A DNA stretch of 64,000 nt, from the NCBI RefSeq assembly GCF_009829325.1, contig NZ_VUOS01000031.1, positions 1 through 64,000 of the forward strand, read 5' to 3'. A program made the translations under genes and the position numbers. The DNA is from Nocardia sp. CY41. Its GTDB lineage: Bacteria > Actinomycetota > Actinomycetes > Mycobacteriales > Mycobacteriaceae. Every line of letters starts with the position of its first letter. The stretch's first letter is position 1. Below are positions 50,137-58,527 of the stretch, piece after piece. The notes under the pieces were generated by a model. The model searched no databases, was not told the DNA's origin, and saw nothing but the letters and a program-made list of their open reading frames with translations.

Positions 50137-50787
50137 TCACTCCTTTTCCCATGAGATCACGGCCTTGTCCACCACGAAGGCTTCGGCGTACTCGCTGCGG
50201 CACTGCACGCCGCGGATCCGCGCGGAGGCCAGGAACGCGGTTTCGTCGAACCAGTCGCGCCCGGTCTGCGATGGGTAATACCGGTGCAGCAGTCGCGATT
50301 TCCGCTGGACCAGTTCCGCGTCGACCGGGTGGAATACGGTCGGCGCCGGTGTGTCGACCTCCGCCTTGAGGATCTCGTAGCCGAGGATCAGGTGGTCGCG
50401 GAACTCGGTCGGCACCAGCTTCGCGAGCGTGCGGTGATCCTGGTGCGCGTCGCCCGGTTGCGGGGCGAACACCAGGTCCGGTTCACCCGCACGGCGAAAC
50501 TCCGCTACGGCCGTCTTGATCCGATCCCAGTGCGCCGGTGCGCGTCCGTCCGGGACGTCGAGCACCGTCACTTCCGGTGTCCGTCCCGAGCAGAAGGCGG
50601 TGAGCGCCGCCCGTTCTTCCCGCTCGCGCTCGGTGCCTGCGCCGGAAAGGACCAGAGCGCGCACCCGCATACCCGGATGGGCGCTGGTCAGCGACAGCAG
50701 TGTGGCTCCCATGCCGATCGGGATGTCATCGCAATGCGCGCCGAGCAGGGCGATCTCGGCGGGTCGCGGGGGAAGCAGAGCGATCAC
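50137..50787 (-). CDS. PIG-L family deacetylase
   Basis: 216 aa from GTG 50787, which overlaps the previous stop as GTGA; an ATG at 50805 would extend it into that gene. Zinc/active-site motifs: LGAHCDDIPIGMGATL (H-x-D-D) and DAHQDHRTLAKL (H-x-x-H). Family enzymes remove N-acetyl groups from GlcNAc-containing substrates. Next to a nucleotidyltransferase and C-methyltransferase it may deacetylate a sugar of the repeat unit. No signal peptide, so cytosolic. Confidence 0.85.
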   Translation of the reverse strand: MIALLPPRPAEIALLGAHCDDIPIGMGATLLSLTSAHPGMRVRALVLSGAGTEREREERAALTAFCSGRTPEVTVLDVPDGRAPAHWDRIKTAVAEFRRAGEPDLVFAPQPGDAHQDHRTLAKLVPTEFRDHLILGYEILKAEVDTPAPTVFHPVDAELVQRKSRLLHRYYPSQTGRDWFDETAFLASARIRGVQCRSEYAEAFVVDKAVISWEKE

Positions 50788-51557
50788 TGCTCCCACACCA
50801 TCCATGGCCGGTGTCCGCTGCGGTAGGCCGCATCGAGTTCGGCGCGCTCCTTGAAAGTATCTGCCGGTTTCCAGAATCCGTCGTGGCGGTAGCCGAACAA
50901 CCGGCCCTGGCCCGCGAGCGTCCCACAGGCGTCCTCAACCAGATCGCCACCTGGTGGCAGCAGGTCGAATATCTCCCGGCCGAGCACGAAGTAGCCGCCG
51001 TTCTCCCACAGGGGCATACGCGCCACGGGAACGATGTCCTTGACCTCGCCGGTAGCACTGAGGTCCACGCAGTGGAACGACGATTGGGGTGGCACCACCA
51101 GCAGAGATGCCGCGGCCCCCGAAGCGTGGAACTGTCTGATCATCTCGTCCAGGGGAGCGTCGGTGAGGACGTCCGCGTAGTTGGCCAGGAAGTACTGGTC
51201 GTCGCCGAGGTGCTCGCGCACCCGGCGCAATCGCTCTCCGATGGCCGACTCCACGCCGGTATCGACGAAAGTGATCGTCCAGTCGTCGATATCGCTGCCG
51301 AGCAGTTCGACCCGGCCGTTGCGGATCACGAAGTCGTTGGACGCCGACTCACGGTAGCTGAGGAAGAAATTCTTGATGTGCTCGGCGCCGTATCCGAGGC
51401 ACAGGATGAATTCGGTGTGACCGTAGTGCGCGTAGTACCGCATCACGTGCCAGAGCAAGGGGCGGGGTCCGACGAGTTGCATCGGCTTGGGCACCATGTC
51501 ATCGGTGCCGCCGCGCATGCGCATGCCGTAGCCACCGCAGAACAGGACGACTTTCAT
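50784..51557 (-). CDS. Glucose-1-phosphate cytidylyltransferase-like (RfbF/DdhA type)
   Basis: 257 aa. VVLFCGGYGMRMRGGTDDMV then KPMQLVGPRPLLWHVMRYYA is the nucleotidyltransferase start; the P-loop reads GGYGMRM where RfbF has GGLGTRI. YGHTEFILCLGYGAEHIKNF is specific to the RfbF group. NYADVLTDAPL carries the metal-binding Asp. It would make CDP-glucose (or another NDP-sugar), entry point to 3,6-dideoxy or C-methyl branched sugars. Both ends overlap neighbours by 4 nt (ATGA with the methyltransferase, GTGA with the deacetylase). Confidence 0.88.
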   Translation of the reverse strand: MKVVLFCGGYGMRMRGGTDDMVPKPMQLVGPRPLLWHVMRYYAHYGHTEFILCLGYGAEHIKNFFLSYRESASNDFVIRNGRVELLGSDIDDWTITFVDTGVESAIGERLRRVREHLGDDQYFLANYADVLTDAPLDEMIRQFHASGAAASLLVVPPQSSFHCVDLSATGEVKDIVPVARMPLWENGGYFVLGREIFDLLPPGGDLVEDACGTLAGQGRLFGYRHDGFWKPADTFKERAELDAAYRSGHRPWMVWEQ

Positions 51558-52837
51558 CGGCGCCGGTTTCCTTTCGACTCGGCTCCGGCCGGCCGGGTCG
51601 GGGCCGGGCAAGCCGGGTCGACCACGTGCAGCTCGGGCAAGGGGTAAGCGAGCTGACCGCCCCACTCGGCGACATGCCGCAGCTGTGCGGTGATCTCGTG
51701 CTCGAGATTCCAGGGCAGCACCACGACCACGTCCGGACGATCGGCGTCGAGCCGGGCCGGCGGGTGGATCGGGATTCGCGTCCCCGGAGTGAATCTGCCG
51801 TGTTTGTAAGGATTGCGGTCGACGGTGTACTCGAGTAGGTCGGGCCGGATCCCGCAATAGTTGAGCAGTGTGTTGCCCTTGCCCGGCGCACCGTATCCGA
51901 CGACGCGTCGGCGCCGGCGTCGGCAGTCGAGCAGGAACCCGAGCAGCTCATGCCGCACGGACTCGGCACGCTGCCGCAGCGATGTGTAGCCGTCCGCCGA
52001 GTGCAGTCCCGCGGACCGCTCGAGTTCGAGCACTTCCCGCACCCGGTCGCTCACCGCCGCCACGGCGGCATCGGGGCGCACCCACAGCCGGATCGATCCG
52101 CCGTGCGTCGGCAACTGCTCGACGTCGACCACGGTCAATCCCGCGACAGCGAGCGCACGTTGTGCCGAAAGCACGGTGTAGTACTGGAAATGCTCGTGGT
52201 AGATGGTGTCGAACTGGCCGAGCCCCACCAAGTTCAGCGCATGGTGCACCTCGATGGTCAGCATGCCGTCGTCCGCCAGCAGGACGCGTAGCGCACGGGT
52301 GAATCCGCGCAGATCCGGGATATGGGCATAGACGTTGTTGGCGACCACGAGATCCGCGGGGCCGTGTTCGGCGCGGATCCGGCGAGCCGAATCCTCGTCG
52401 AGGAAGGTGGTTTCGGTGGGTACGCCCGACTCGCGAGCCGCTGTTCCGACGTTGACCGAAGGCTCGATGCCCAGGCATCGGATGTCGCGGTCCACGACGT
52501 GACGGAGCAGGTAACCGTCATTGCTGGCGACTTCCACCACGAAGGAGTCCCTGCCCAGTCCCAGCCGGGCGGTCGCGGTGTCGACGAACTCGCCCGCGTG
52601 GCGGACCCAGCTGTCGGAGTAGGAGGAGAAGTAGGCGTATTCGGTGAAGGTCTCCTCCGGTGTGATCAGCGCCGGAATCTGCAGCAGCAGGCAGTCGACG
52701 CAGACCCGCAAATGCAAGGGGTAGGTCGGCTCCGGCAGATCGAGCTGGGCGGCGGTGAGGAACGATTCGCACGGCGGCGTGGCGCCGAGATCCAGAACGC
52801 TGGACAGTCTGCCGGAGTCACAGAGTCGACAGCGCAC
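51554..52837 (-). CDS. NDP-sugar C-methyltransferase (TylCIII/NovU type)
   Basis: 427 aa, complete family layout. Zinc-binding N terminus CRLCDSG and CVDCLLLQI (four Cys); SAM domain VVEVASNDGYLLRHVVDRDI; catalytic block FDTIYHEHFQYYTVLSAQRA (the H-E-H-F motif); ELLPTHGGS-like sequence VEQLPTHGGSIRLWV; C-terminal Methyltransf_14 domain VVGYGAPGKGNTLLNYCGI. It adds a methyl group to C3 or C5 of an NDP-4-keto-deoxy sugar, producing a branched sugar. GTG start at 52837; first gene of the four-gene run. Its intact motifs contrast with the deviating relative at 47441. Confidence 0.92.
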   Translation of the reverse strand: MRCRLCDSGRLSSVLDLGATPPCESFLTAAQLDLPEPTYPLHLRVCVDCLLLQIPALITPEETFTEYAYFSSYSDSWVRHAGEFVDTATARLGLGRDSFVVEVASNDGYLLRHVVDRDIRCLGIEPSVNVGTAARESGVPTETTFLDEDSARRIRAEHGPADLVVANNVYAHIPDLRGFTRALRVLLADDGMLTIEVHHALNLVGLGQFDTIYHEHFQYYTVLSAQRALAVAGLTVVDVEQLPTHGGSIRLWVRPDAAVAAVSDRVREVLELERSAGLHSADGYTSLRQRAESVRHELLGFLLDCRRRRRRVVGYGAPGKGNTLLNYCGIRPDLLEYTVDRNPYKHGRFTPGTRIPIHPPARLDADRPDVVVVLPWNLEHEITAQLRHVAEWGGQLAYPLPELHVVDPACPAPTRPAGAESKGNRRR

Positions 52838-53288
52838 AGATCCGATCCTTTGCTCGAAACGTCCCGGCCCCGTCGGAACGCTTGTCGCGGCGCACGGAAG
52901 CAGAAGCTGCCCGGCGTATCACGAGATGCGCGCGACGAGAACGTCATTCGTGGTACGGGCCGCACTGTCGCGACCGTCAGCGTACCGACGGCAATATCGG
53001 CTGGATTACAGATCAGCGTTACAAACTGTGATATAGAGCACATTCCATATTCACCTTCATGGTGTTATTCCCGATGCGTATCGAGATCGGTCGCCGAGGC
53101 GATTCGGATCAGTTAACATCCCGATCGCGCTGCTTCGCGCATACGTTCCGATCGGCGAGAGACGTTGTGACACTTGCCGATCAAGTGCCGATGAAGCGCT
53201 CGGTAGAGGCGGTCGGGACGCTGCCGGGAAAGACGATCTCCGGATCGGGTAGCAATTCCACCGTTGCCCCAGGAGGGGTGTTCTCTTG
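52838..53288. promoter_or_regulatory. Divergent promoter region between the C-methyltransferase and sugar-phosphate transferase genes
   Basis: 451 bp with no convincing gene. It has an AT-rich core (about 52990-53070, for example TTACAAACTGTGATATAG), unusual for this genome, which is the likely location of promoters for both strands. AGGAGGGG lies upstream of the ATG at 53289. The long 5' leader of the plus-strand gene could carry regulation; no structure was recognised. Confidence 0.5.
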
Positions 53289-54806
53289 ATGAAATCCAAG
53301 GCTGTCCCGGAATGGAATGGGACCGCCGAATCCCCACGATCCTTCGTGGCTCCACCGATTACGGTCTCGACCCGTAAGGCCTGGCGATCGGAGTATGTAC
53401 GTCGTGTCACCATCACCGATTTCGCCGCCGTTTCCATCGCCGTGGGTAGTGCGCAGCTGATTCGCTTCAATGGCGGTGGCGCTCCGCCGCTGGCCTGGGA
53501 GGGGCCGTACCGGGTCGGTTACACGGTGGTATCGGGCGTGCTCGCCTTGGGCTGGTTCGCGATCCTCGGCAGCGCGGGTAGCCGCGCGCCGCAACTGGTC
53601 GGCAGCGGTGTCGAGGAGTTCCGGCGGCTGTTGTCGGCGACCATGCACTTGTTCGGCGTACTGGCACTCATGTCGCTGGCACTCGAAATCGATTTCGCCA
53701 GAGGTTATCTCGCGATCGCCTTTCCGGCCGGCGTCCTCGCGGTGGTCGGTGGACGACTGTGGTGGCGTCATCAGCTTGCCAGGGAACGCCGCCGGGGACG
53801 CCATCGGTCGGCCGTACTCGTGGTCGGCACCGCCGACGCGGTCGCTGCGATGACCGTGGCGTTCGCCGCGGACCCGGGCGCAGGTTACGACGTCGTCGGC
53901 GCCTGCGTGCCGGGTGGGCAATCAGGCGATGCGCCGCTGGCTTTCGCCGGCGGTACGGTGGCGGTCGTCGGTGACGACAGCGCCGTGCTGCGAGCGGTCC
54001 TGCACACCCACGCCGACACCGTCGCCATCGGTCCCACCCGGCATCTCGGTCCCACCGAGCTGCGCAGACTCGCTTGGGAACTCGACGCGCTGGGAGTCGA
54101 GTTCATGCTGGCGCCAGGGGCGATCGACATCGCCATATCCCGGCTGACCAATCGGCAGGTCGCGGGGATGCCGATGATGCACATCGCCGAGCCGCAGTAC
54201 CAGCGGGCTCGGTCGGTCAGCAAAACGGCCTTCGACATCGGTTTCGCGACAGTGTGCGTACTGCTGCTCCTGCCGGTGTTCCTGGCGATCGCGATCGCGG
54301 TGAAGACCACCAGCCGCGGCCCGGTCTTCTACCTGTCGGAACGCATCGGCCGATACGGCCTGCCGTTCCGCATGATCAAGTTCCGCAGCATGTACGACGA
54401 CGCCGACCGGTATGCCGAGGCCTTGATCGCACAGCAGGGTGGAAATCCGGTCTTCTTCAAGATGAAGGTCGACCCCCGGGTCACGCCGGTCGGGCGCTTC
54501 CTGCGCAAGTACAGTCTCGACGAACTTCCGCAGTTCCTCAACGTTCTGCGTGGCGACATGAGCGTTGTCGGGCCACGGCCGCAGGTGCGGCGGGAAGTCG
54601 ACACCTACGACCACATGACGCGCCGACGCCTGCTAGTGAAGCCTGGGCTGACCGGCTTGTGGCAGGTCAGTGGCAGGTCGGACCTCCCGCTCGAGGACGC
54701 GGTGCGACTCGACCTGTCCTACGTGGAGAACGTGTCCATGAGGATGGACCTGCGGCTCATCGCGCGCACGGTCGGTGTCGTAGCGCGAGGTGAGGGAGCG
54801 TACTGA
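53289..54806 (+). CDS. Initiating sugar-phosphate transferase (polyprenyl glycosylphosphotransferase)
   Basis: 505 aa. Four to five N-terminal membrane segments (about 45-165), a central Rossmann-like CoA_binding_3 domain (SAVLVVGTADAVAAMTVAFA), a further membrane segment at about 310-330, and the C-terminal catalytic domain: GPVFYLSERIGRYGLPFRMI, KFRSMYDDADRYAEAL, KVDPRVTPVGRFLRKYSLDE, LPQFLNVLRGDMSVVGPRP, KPGLTGLWQVSGRSDLP. It transfers a sugar phosphate from NDP to undecaprenyl phosphate, starting the repeat unit. TTG at 53286 is also possible; ATG at 53289 is the better choice. Divergent from the sugar operon. Confidence 0.95.
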   Translation: MKSKAVPEWNGTAESPRSFVAPPITVSTRKAWRSEYVRRVTITDFAAVSIAVGSAQLIRFNGGGAPPLAWEGPYRVGYTVVSGVLALGWFAILGSAGSRAPQLVGSGVEEFRRLLSATMHLFGVLALMSLALEIDFARGYLAIAFPAGVLAVVGGRLWWRHQLARERRRGRHRSAVLVVGTADAVAAMTVAFAADPGAGYDVVGACVPGGQSGDAPLAFAGGTVAVVGDDSAVLRAVLHTHADTVAIGPTRHLGPTELRRLAWELDALGVEFMLAPGAIDIAISRLTNRQVAGMPMMHIAEPQYQRARSVSKTAFDIGFATVCVLLLLPVFLAIAIAVKTTSRGPVFYLSERIGRYGLPFRMIKFRSMYDDADRYAEALIAQQGGNPVFFKMKVDPRVTPVGRFLRKYSLDELPQFLNVLRGDMSVVGPRPQVRREVDTYDHMTRRRLLVKPGLTGLWQVSGRSDLPLEDAVRLDLSYVENVSMRMDLRLIARTVGVVARGEGAY

Positions 54807-54992
54807 CGCCGTGGGGCGGTGGTCGCGAAGTGCCTGCCATCGCCCGCGCTGGGGCGGGCTGCCGAGCTTCGCCGCCGTGAAATCCCTTTCTTAAGCCGGA
54901 TATCCACCGATCATGCGGGGGACGCACGGTGTCAGCGGCCGTATCAGGCGAGTGTCAGCGTGGTGTCAGGCCGGACGCCGACAGTGGTTCTC

Positions 54993-55820
54993 ATGACGAA
55001 CAACAGCACCTCCTCCACCGCTTCGAAGTGGACCGGCATGGTGCCGGTCGACGATACGGCCCTGGCCGTCACCGACACCGGCGGGCGCGGCATCCCCGTG
55101 GTCTACTGCAATGGCCAGTTCGCCACTCAGGGGTACTGGCGGCGGGTCATCGCCGAGCTCGGCCCCGAATTCCGGCACATCACCTTCGACGAGCGGGCTC
55201 GCGGCAAATCGCGGCGTTCGGCGGACTATTCCTTCGAGGCCGCGGTGCGGGATGTCGATGCCGTCCTGGCCGCGCGTGACGTGGACCGGGCGTTGCTGGT
55301 CGGCTGGTCCTACGGGGCAGTCGTCGCGGCGCACTGGGCCGCCCGGAACCCGGACCGTGCCATGGGCGCGGTGCTGGTCGACGGCGCGTTCCCCTACGAC
55401 TGGCTCGACCAGGCCATGGAGCAGCGGATCCGCAAGCTGTTCAAGCGGCTGGGCTGGTTCACACCGCTGCTGCGCCCGACCGGCCTGACCCCGCGGATGA
55501 CCGCCGAACAGATGGCCGAAAGCAATATCGAACTCGGCAGACTCTCCCGCGAACGCGAGCTGGGTCCCGTGCTGGACGAGATCAGCGTGCCGTTGCGGTA
55601 TGTGGTCGCTTCGGGGACGTCGTTCGGAAGCCGCGGCGACGAACAGGAACGGGTCCGCTCCGGGCTCGACGCGGTGTGCGACCGCAACCCGAACATCCGC
55701 ATCAGCGCGAAGGTCGCCAGCAACCACGGCGCGCTCCTGCGCAAGGATTTCCGCGCCATCGCCCAGGCTGTCCGCGAGACCGCAGCGGCCCACGATCAGC
55801 AGGGTTCGCCGAGCCGCTGA
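54993..55820 (+). CDS. Alpha/beta-hydrolase
   Basis: 275 aa from the ATG at 54993. VYCNGQFATQGYWRRVIAEL is the strand/oxyanion region (N-G-Q-F in place of H-G). The nucleophile elbow is LLVGWSYGAVVAAHWA (Ser at G-W-S-Y-G), and a His near VASNHGALLRKDF completes the triad; FDERARGKSRRS is the G-R-G-x-S-like loop. Family members hydrolyse esters, epoxides or haloalkanes; substrate not predicted. It ends about 100 bp before a small gene of the same direction. Confidence 0.85.
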   Translation: MTNNSTSSTASKWTGMVPVDDTALAVTDTGGRGIPVVYCNGQFATQGYWRRVIAELGPEFRHITFDERARGKSRRSADYSFEAAVRDVDAVLAARDVDRALLVGWSYGAVVAAHWAARNPDRAMGAVLVDGAFPYDWLDQAMEQRIRKLFKRLGWFTPLLRPTGLTPRMTAEQMAESNIELGRLSRERELGPVLDEISVPLRYVVASGTSFGSRGDEQERVRSGLDAVCDRNPNIRISAKVASNHGALLRKDFRAIAQAVRETAAAHDQQGSPSR

Positions 55821-55926
55821 CCGACCATCGGCCTGGGCGACCTCGTTCGCCCACCAGCCCCCGGCAATCCGAGACTCCTCTAACAGATCACATTTCCGCA
55901 CAACCCATTCCGAAGGAGACACCACC

Positions 55927-56334
55927 ATGTCCATCACCCTGACCGACCAGGACAAGGCCACCATCCGGACCGCCGCGTACGGCGCTGTCTCGCTGCTGGC
56001 CGCCGCTGACGCGACCGGCTCACCGCACAAGGCCGCCACCCACGGCTCCATCGCCCTGTCGTCGGCGACCGGCCTTGTCGGGCACGTGCTCGCCGCGAAG
56101 TCCAAGGACATCACCCTGAACGGCAAGAACGTCGCCGAACTCGCCGACCATGTGCTGCCTGCCCTCACCGAGGCCATGAACGTGCTGCAGAAGCAGGATC
56201 CGGCCGAGGCCGACAACTTCCGCAGCACCGTCCTCGTCGCCGTCGACGCGGCCATCGGAAGCCGCAAAGGCGCGCCCAGCCCCGTCCTGGCCGACATGAC
56301 CCGCAAGATCACCGCTGCGCTCGACGCCGCCTGA
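55927..56334 (+). CDS. Small helical protein of unknown function
   Basis: 135 aa. AAGGAGAC lies 6 nt before the ATG. Predicted mostly helical: LTDQDKATIRTAAYGAVSLL, ATHGSIALSSATGLVGHVLA, ALTEAMNVLQKQDPAEADNF and VLADMTRKITAALDAA. No cysteine, no membrane segment. I have seen similar short proteins in actinobacterial genomes, with no known function. Position after the hydrolase and before a bidirectional terminator suggests a two-gene unit. Confidence 0.75.
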   Translation: MSITLTDQDKATIRTAAYGAVSLLAAADATGSPHKAATHGSIALSSATGLVGHVLAAKSKDITLNGKNVAELADHVLPALTEAMNVLQKQDPAEADNFRSTVLVAVDAAIGSRKGAPSPVLADMTRKITAALDAA

Positions 56335-56362
56335 TCGGGTGCCGGCCGGCACCGCCACAGCC

Positions 56363-56393
56363 TGTCACGGGGTCCGCACCGGACCTCGTGACA
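56363..56393. terminator. Bidirectional terminator between convergent genes
   Basis: A 13-bp stem with one G-T mismatch (56363-56375 with 56381-56393, 5-nt loop) lies between the small helical protein gene and the end of the oppositely oriented GT1 gene. A second palindrome (GGTGCCGG/CCGGCACC) sits just before it at about 56338. Confidence 0.7.
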
Positions 56394-56417
56394 CGGCAGG
56401 GGTGCAGCGGCGTCGGC

Positions 56418-57671
56418 TCAGCCGATCGCGTCGAGCAGTAGTTTCGCCGCGACCGTCGCTCCGTCCGCACGGATCATGCCGGCCACTTCGTTCGCGCGCG
56501 CTCGGGTGGTAGACGCCAACGCCATATCCAGAGCGGCGGACAATGCCGCCGAGCTGGGATCCGCGTCCGCACATGCCGCGCCGATGCCGAGAGCGGCCAC
56601 CCGGCCCGCCCAGTACGACTGGTCCATCATCTGGGGTACCACCACTTGAGGCGCACCGGCTCGGGCGGCGGCCGTTGTCGTGCCCGCACCACCGTGGTGG
56701 ATGACGGCGGCGACCCGGGTGAACAGCGCCTGATGGTTGACCTCATCGATGGCCATGCAGTCGGGGAGGTCGTCGATCAGCGCCAACTCGGCCCAGCCAG
56801 GAGAGAGAAGCACACGGTGGCTGTGGGCGCGGACCGCTTCGATCGCCACCCGGGCGATGCTGGGGCGCATCGGCATACTGCCGAACCCGACGTACACCGG
56901 TGGTGCGCCCGCGTCCAAGAACGCCGACAACCCGGCAGGCAACGGGCGTTCGTCGGGCACGAGCCACGCACCGGTCTGCACGACATCCAGACCCGGCACT
57001 TGCGACCACGGCCCCAGCACCGGGTCCGCGGCCAGCCATGGGTTCCCGGTGATGACGTGATCGCGGACGTCGGCCACCGGCGGCAGCCCGAGCGCAGCCC
57101 GGCCCGTGTCGAGCGCATGGCCGAACTGTGCGTTCCAGCCGTGGGCGTCGATTTCCCACAGCAGTTGATTGTCGATCCCGTCCGGTGCGGGCCGATCGCC
57201 CGGCAGCGGCATCGGCGGATGATGCGGCGAGGGCAGCGTGGTCGGCTGGTAGCTCACGTATCGGTAGTGGACGCCGAGCCTCTCGGCGACCGACCTGGCC
57301 GCAACCTGTGTCACGCCGGAGGCCACTACCGCGTCACATCCCGCGGCCGCTGTGGTGATCGTGTCGAATTGGATCGCCGGCCAATCGGTTACGTACTGCG
57401 ACAGCTCGGCGCGCGACGGTCTTCCGGCTCCCGAACCGGTCTTCAGCGGTCCCAGCGGCACAAGCGGCATGCCGAGGTCGGCACATCGCGGCGCGCAGTC
57501 CGGTGGCGCGCATACTCGCACGCCGGCTCCGAATTCCCGCAACCACAGCGCGAGCCCCAACATCGGCTCGACGTCCCCCCGCGACCCGCTTGCCGTCAAC
57601 AGCACTCGCACGTCTTCACCGACTTCCGGTGGCTGGATCCGAGCCTGCCCACCCGGTTCGAACGAGCTCAT
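56418..57671 (-). CDS. GT1-family glycosyltransferase (glycosylation of a lipid or natural product)
   Basis: 417 aa. N-terminal VRVLLTASGSRGDVEPMLGL (about 21-40), APPDCAPRCADLGMPLVPLG, and the C-terminal donor site VYVGFGSMPMRPSIARV (about 263-279), AVIHHGGAGTTTAAARAGAP (H-H-G-G-A-G-T-T, about 338-357), VVVPQMMDQSYWAGRVAALG. This is the family of macrolide, vancomycin and sterol glucosyltransferases. It is not obviously part of the exopolysaccharide set. A GTG at 57611 would start the protein exactly at the conserved first strand and may be the true start. No RBS is strong at either. Confidence 0.88.
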   Translation of the reverse strand: MSSFEPGGQARIQPPEVGEDVRVLLTASGSRGDVEPMLGLALWLREFGAGVRVCAPPDCAPRCADLGMPLVPLGPLKTGSGAGRPSRAELSQYVTDWPAIQFDTITTAAAGCDAVVASGVTQVAARSVAERLGVHYRYVSYQPTTLPSPHHPPMPLPGDRPAPDGIDNQLLWEIDAHGWNAQFGHALDTGRAALGLPPVADVRDHVITGNPWLAADPVLGPWSQVPGLDVVQTGAWLVPDERPLPAGLSAFLDAGAPPVYVGFGSMPMRPSIARVAIEAVRAHSHRVLLSPGWAELALIDDLPDCMAIDEVNHQALFTRVAAVIHHGGAGTTTAAARAGAPQVVVPQMMDQSYWAGRVAALGIGAACADADPSSAALSAALDMALASTTRARANEVAGMIRADGATVAAKLLLDAIG

Positions 57672-57772
57672 CGATTGCGCTCATACCGGCCATCATCGAG
57701 CCGAAGCACCTACGGCGACGCCACAGTCGTTCCCACACAGGGGAACCGCCCTGTGCCGCAATTCGACGGGGT

Positions 57773-58516
57773 TCACCGCGCCTTCGCGCGCCGCCGCCTC
57801 TCCATCTCCTCCCGTTCCAGCACAGCCGCCTCCGCGAGGGTCGGGGCGGTCCCGCCGAGCCGGGCGGGCACCCAACGGGCGCCTTCCACCATCGGATAGT
57901 CGCGTTGCGCGCGTTCGAGCAGCTCGCTCATCCGAGTGCGCAGGGTGGCGGTGAGTTTCTCGGCCGGTTCGTCGGGTGGGATCGGCGCGCCGATGCGGAT
58001 ATTGATCGGAAAACGATGGCGGCCGAGCTGTTTCGGGATGTCCTTGGTCCAGATCCGGTGCGCGCCCCAGATGATCATGGGGACGATCGGGACATCGGCT
58101 TCCACAGCCATCCGCGCCGCGCCGGATTTGAATTCCTTCAGTTCGAAGCTGCGGCTGATCGTCGCCTCGGGATAGACCACCACCACCTCACCCTCGCGCA
58201 GCGCCGTCACCGCGCGGGCATACGATTCGGCCCCGGCCGTGCGATCCACACCGATCGCCTTGCAATGCTTCATGAGAAAGCCGATGATGCCGTGCTCGAG
58301 CTCGGCCTTCATCATGTACCGGACATTGCGCCCGGACTTCCGCCCGACCAACCCGACCTCCATGAAATCCAGGTAGGCCGTGTGGTTCACGGCGAGCACC
58401 GCGCCTCCGGAACGCGGAAAACGCTCTTGCCCTCGGATATCGATGCGCAAGCCCTGCGCGAAGAAAATGGCGCGGGCCAAGCCGGTGAGGATGTCGTAAA
58501 CCGGTTCCCGCGCCAT
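57773..58516 (-). CDS. 1-acyl-glycerol-3-phosphate acyltransferase-like (PlsC) protein, copy 2
   Basis: 247 aa. Acyltransferase motifs: LAVNHTAYLDF (N-H-x-x-x-x-D, about 43-53), GVDRTAGAESYARA, VYPEATISRSFELKEFKSGA (about 113-132), and IVPMIIWGAHRIWTK. A phospholipid-type acyl transfer at the membrane is expected. The ATG at 58516, with GGGAG upstream, was preferred to the GTG just before. It starts 11 bp after the stop of a close paralogue. M. tuberculosis has three such genes in tandem (Rv3814c-Rv3816c), so a role conserved in mycolata is likely. Confidence 0.9.
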   Translation of the reverse strand: MAREPVYDILTGLARAIFFAQGLRIDIRGQERFPRSGGAVLAVNHTAYLDFMEVGLVGRKSGRNVRYMMKAELEHGIIGFLMKHCKAIGVDRTAGAESYARAVTALREGEVVVVYPEATISRSFELKEFKSGAARMAVEADVPIVPMIIWGAHRIWTKDIPKQLGRHRFPINIRIGAPIPPDEPAEKLTATLRTRMSELLERAQRDYPMVEGARWVPARLGGTAPTLAEAAVLEREEMERRRRAKAR

Positions 58517-58527
58517 CACAGCTCCCG

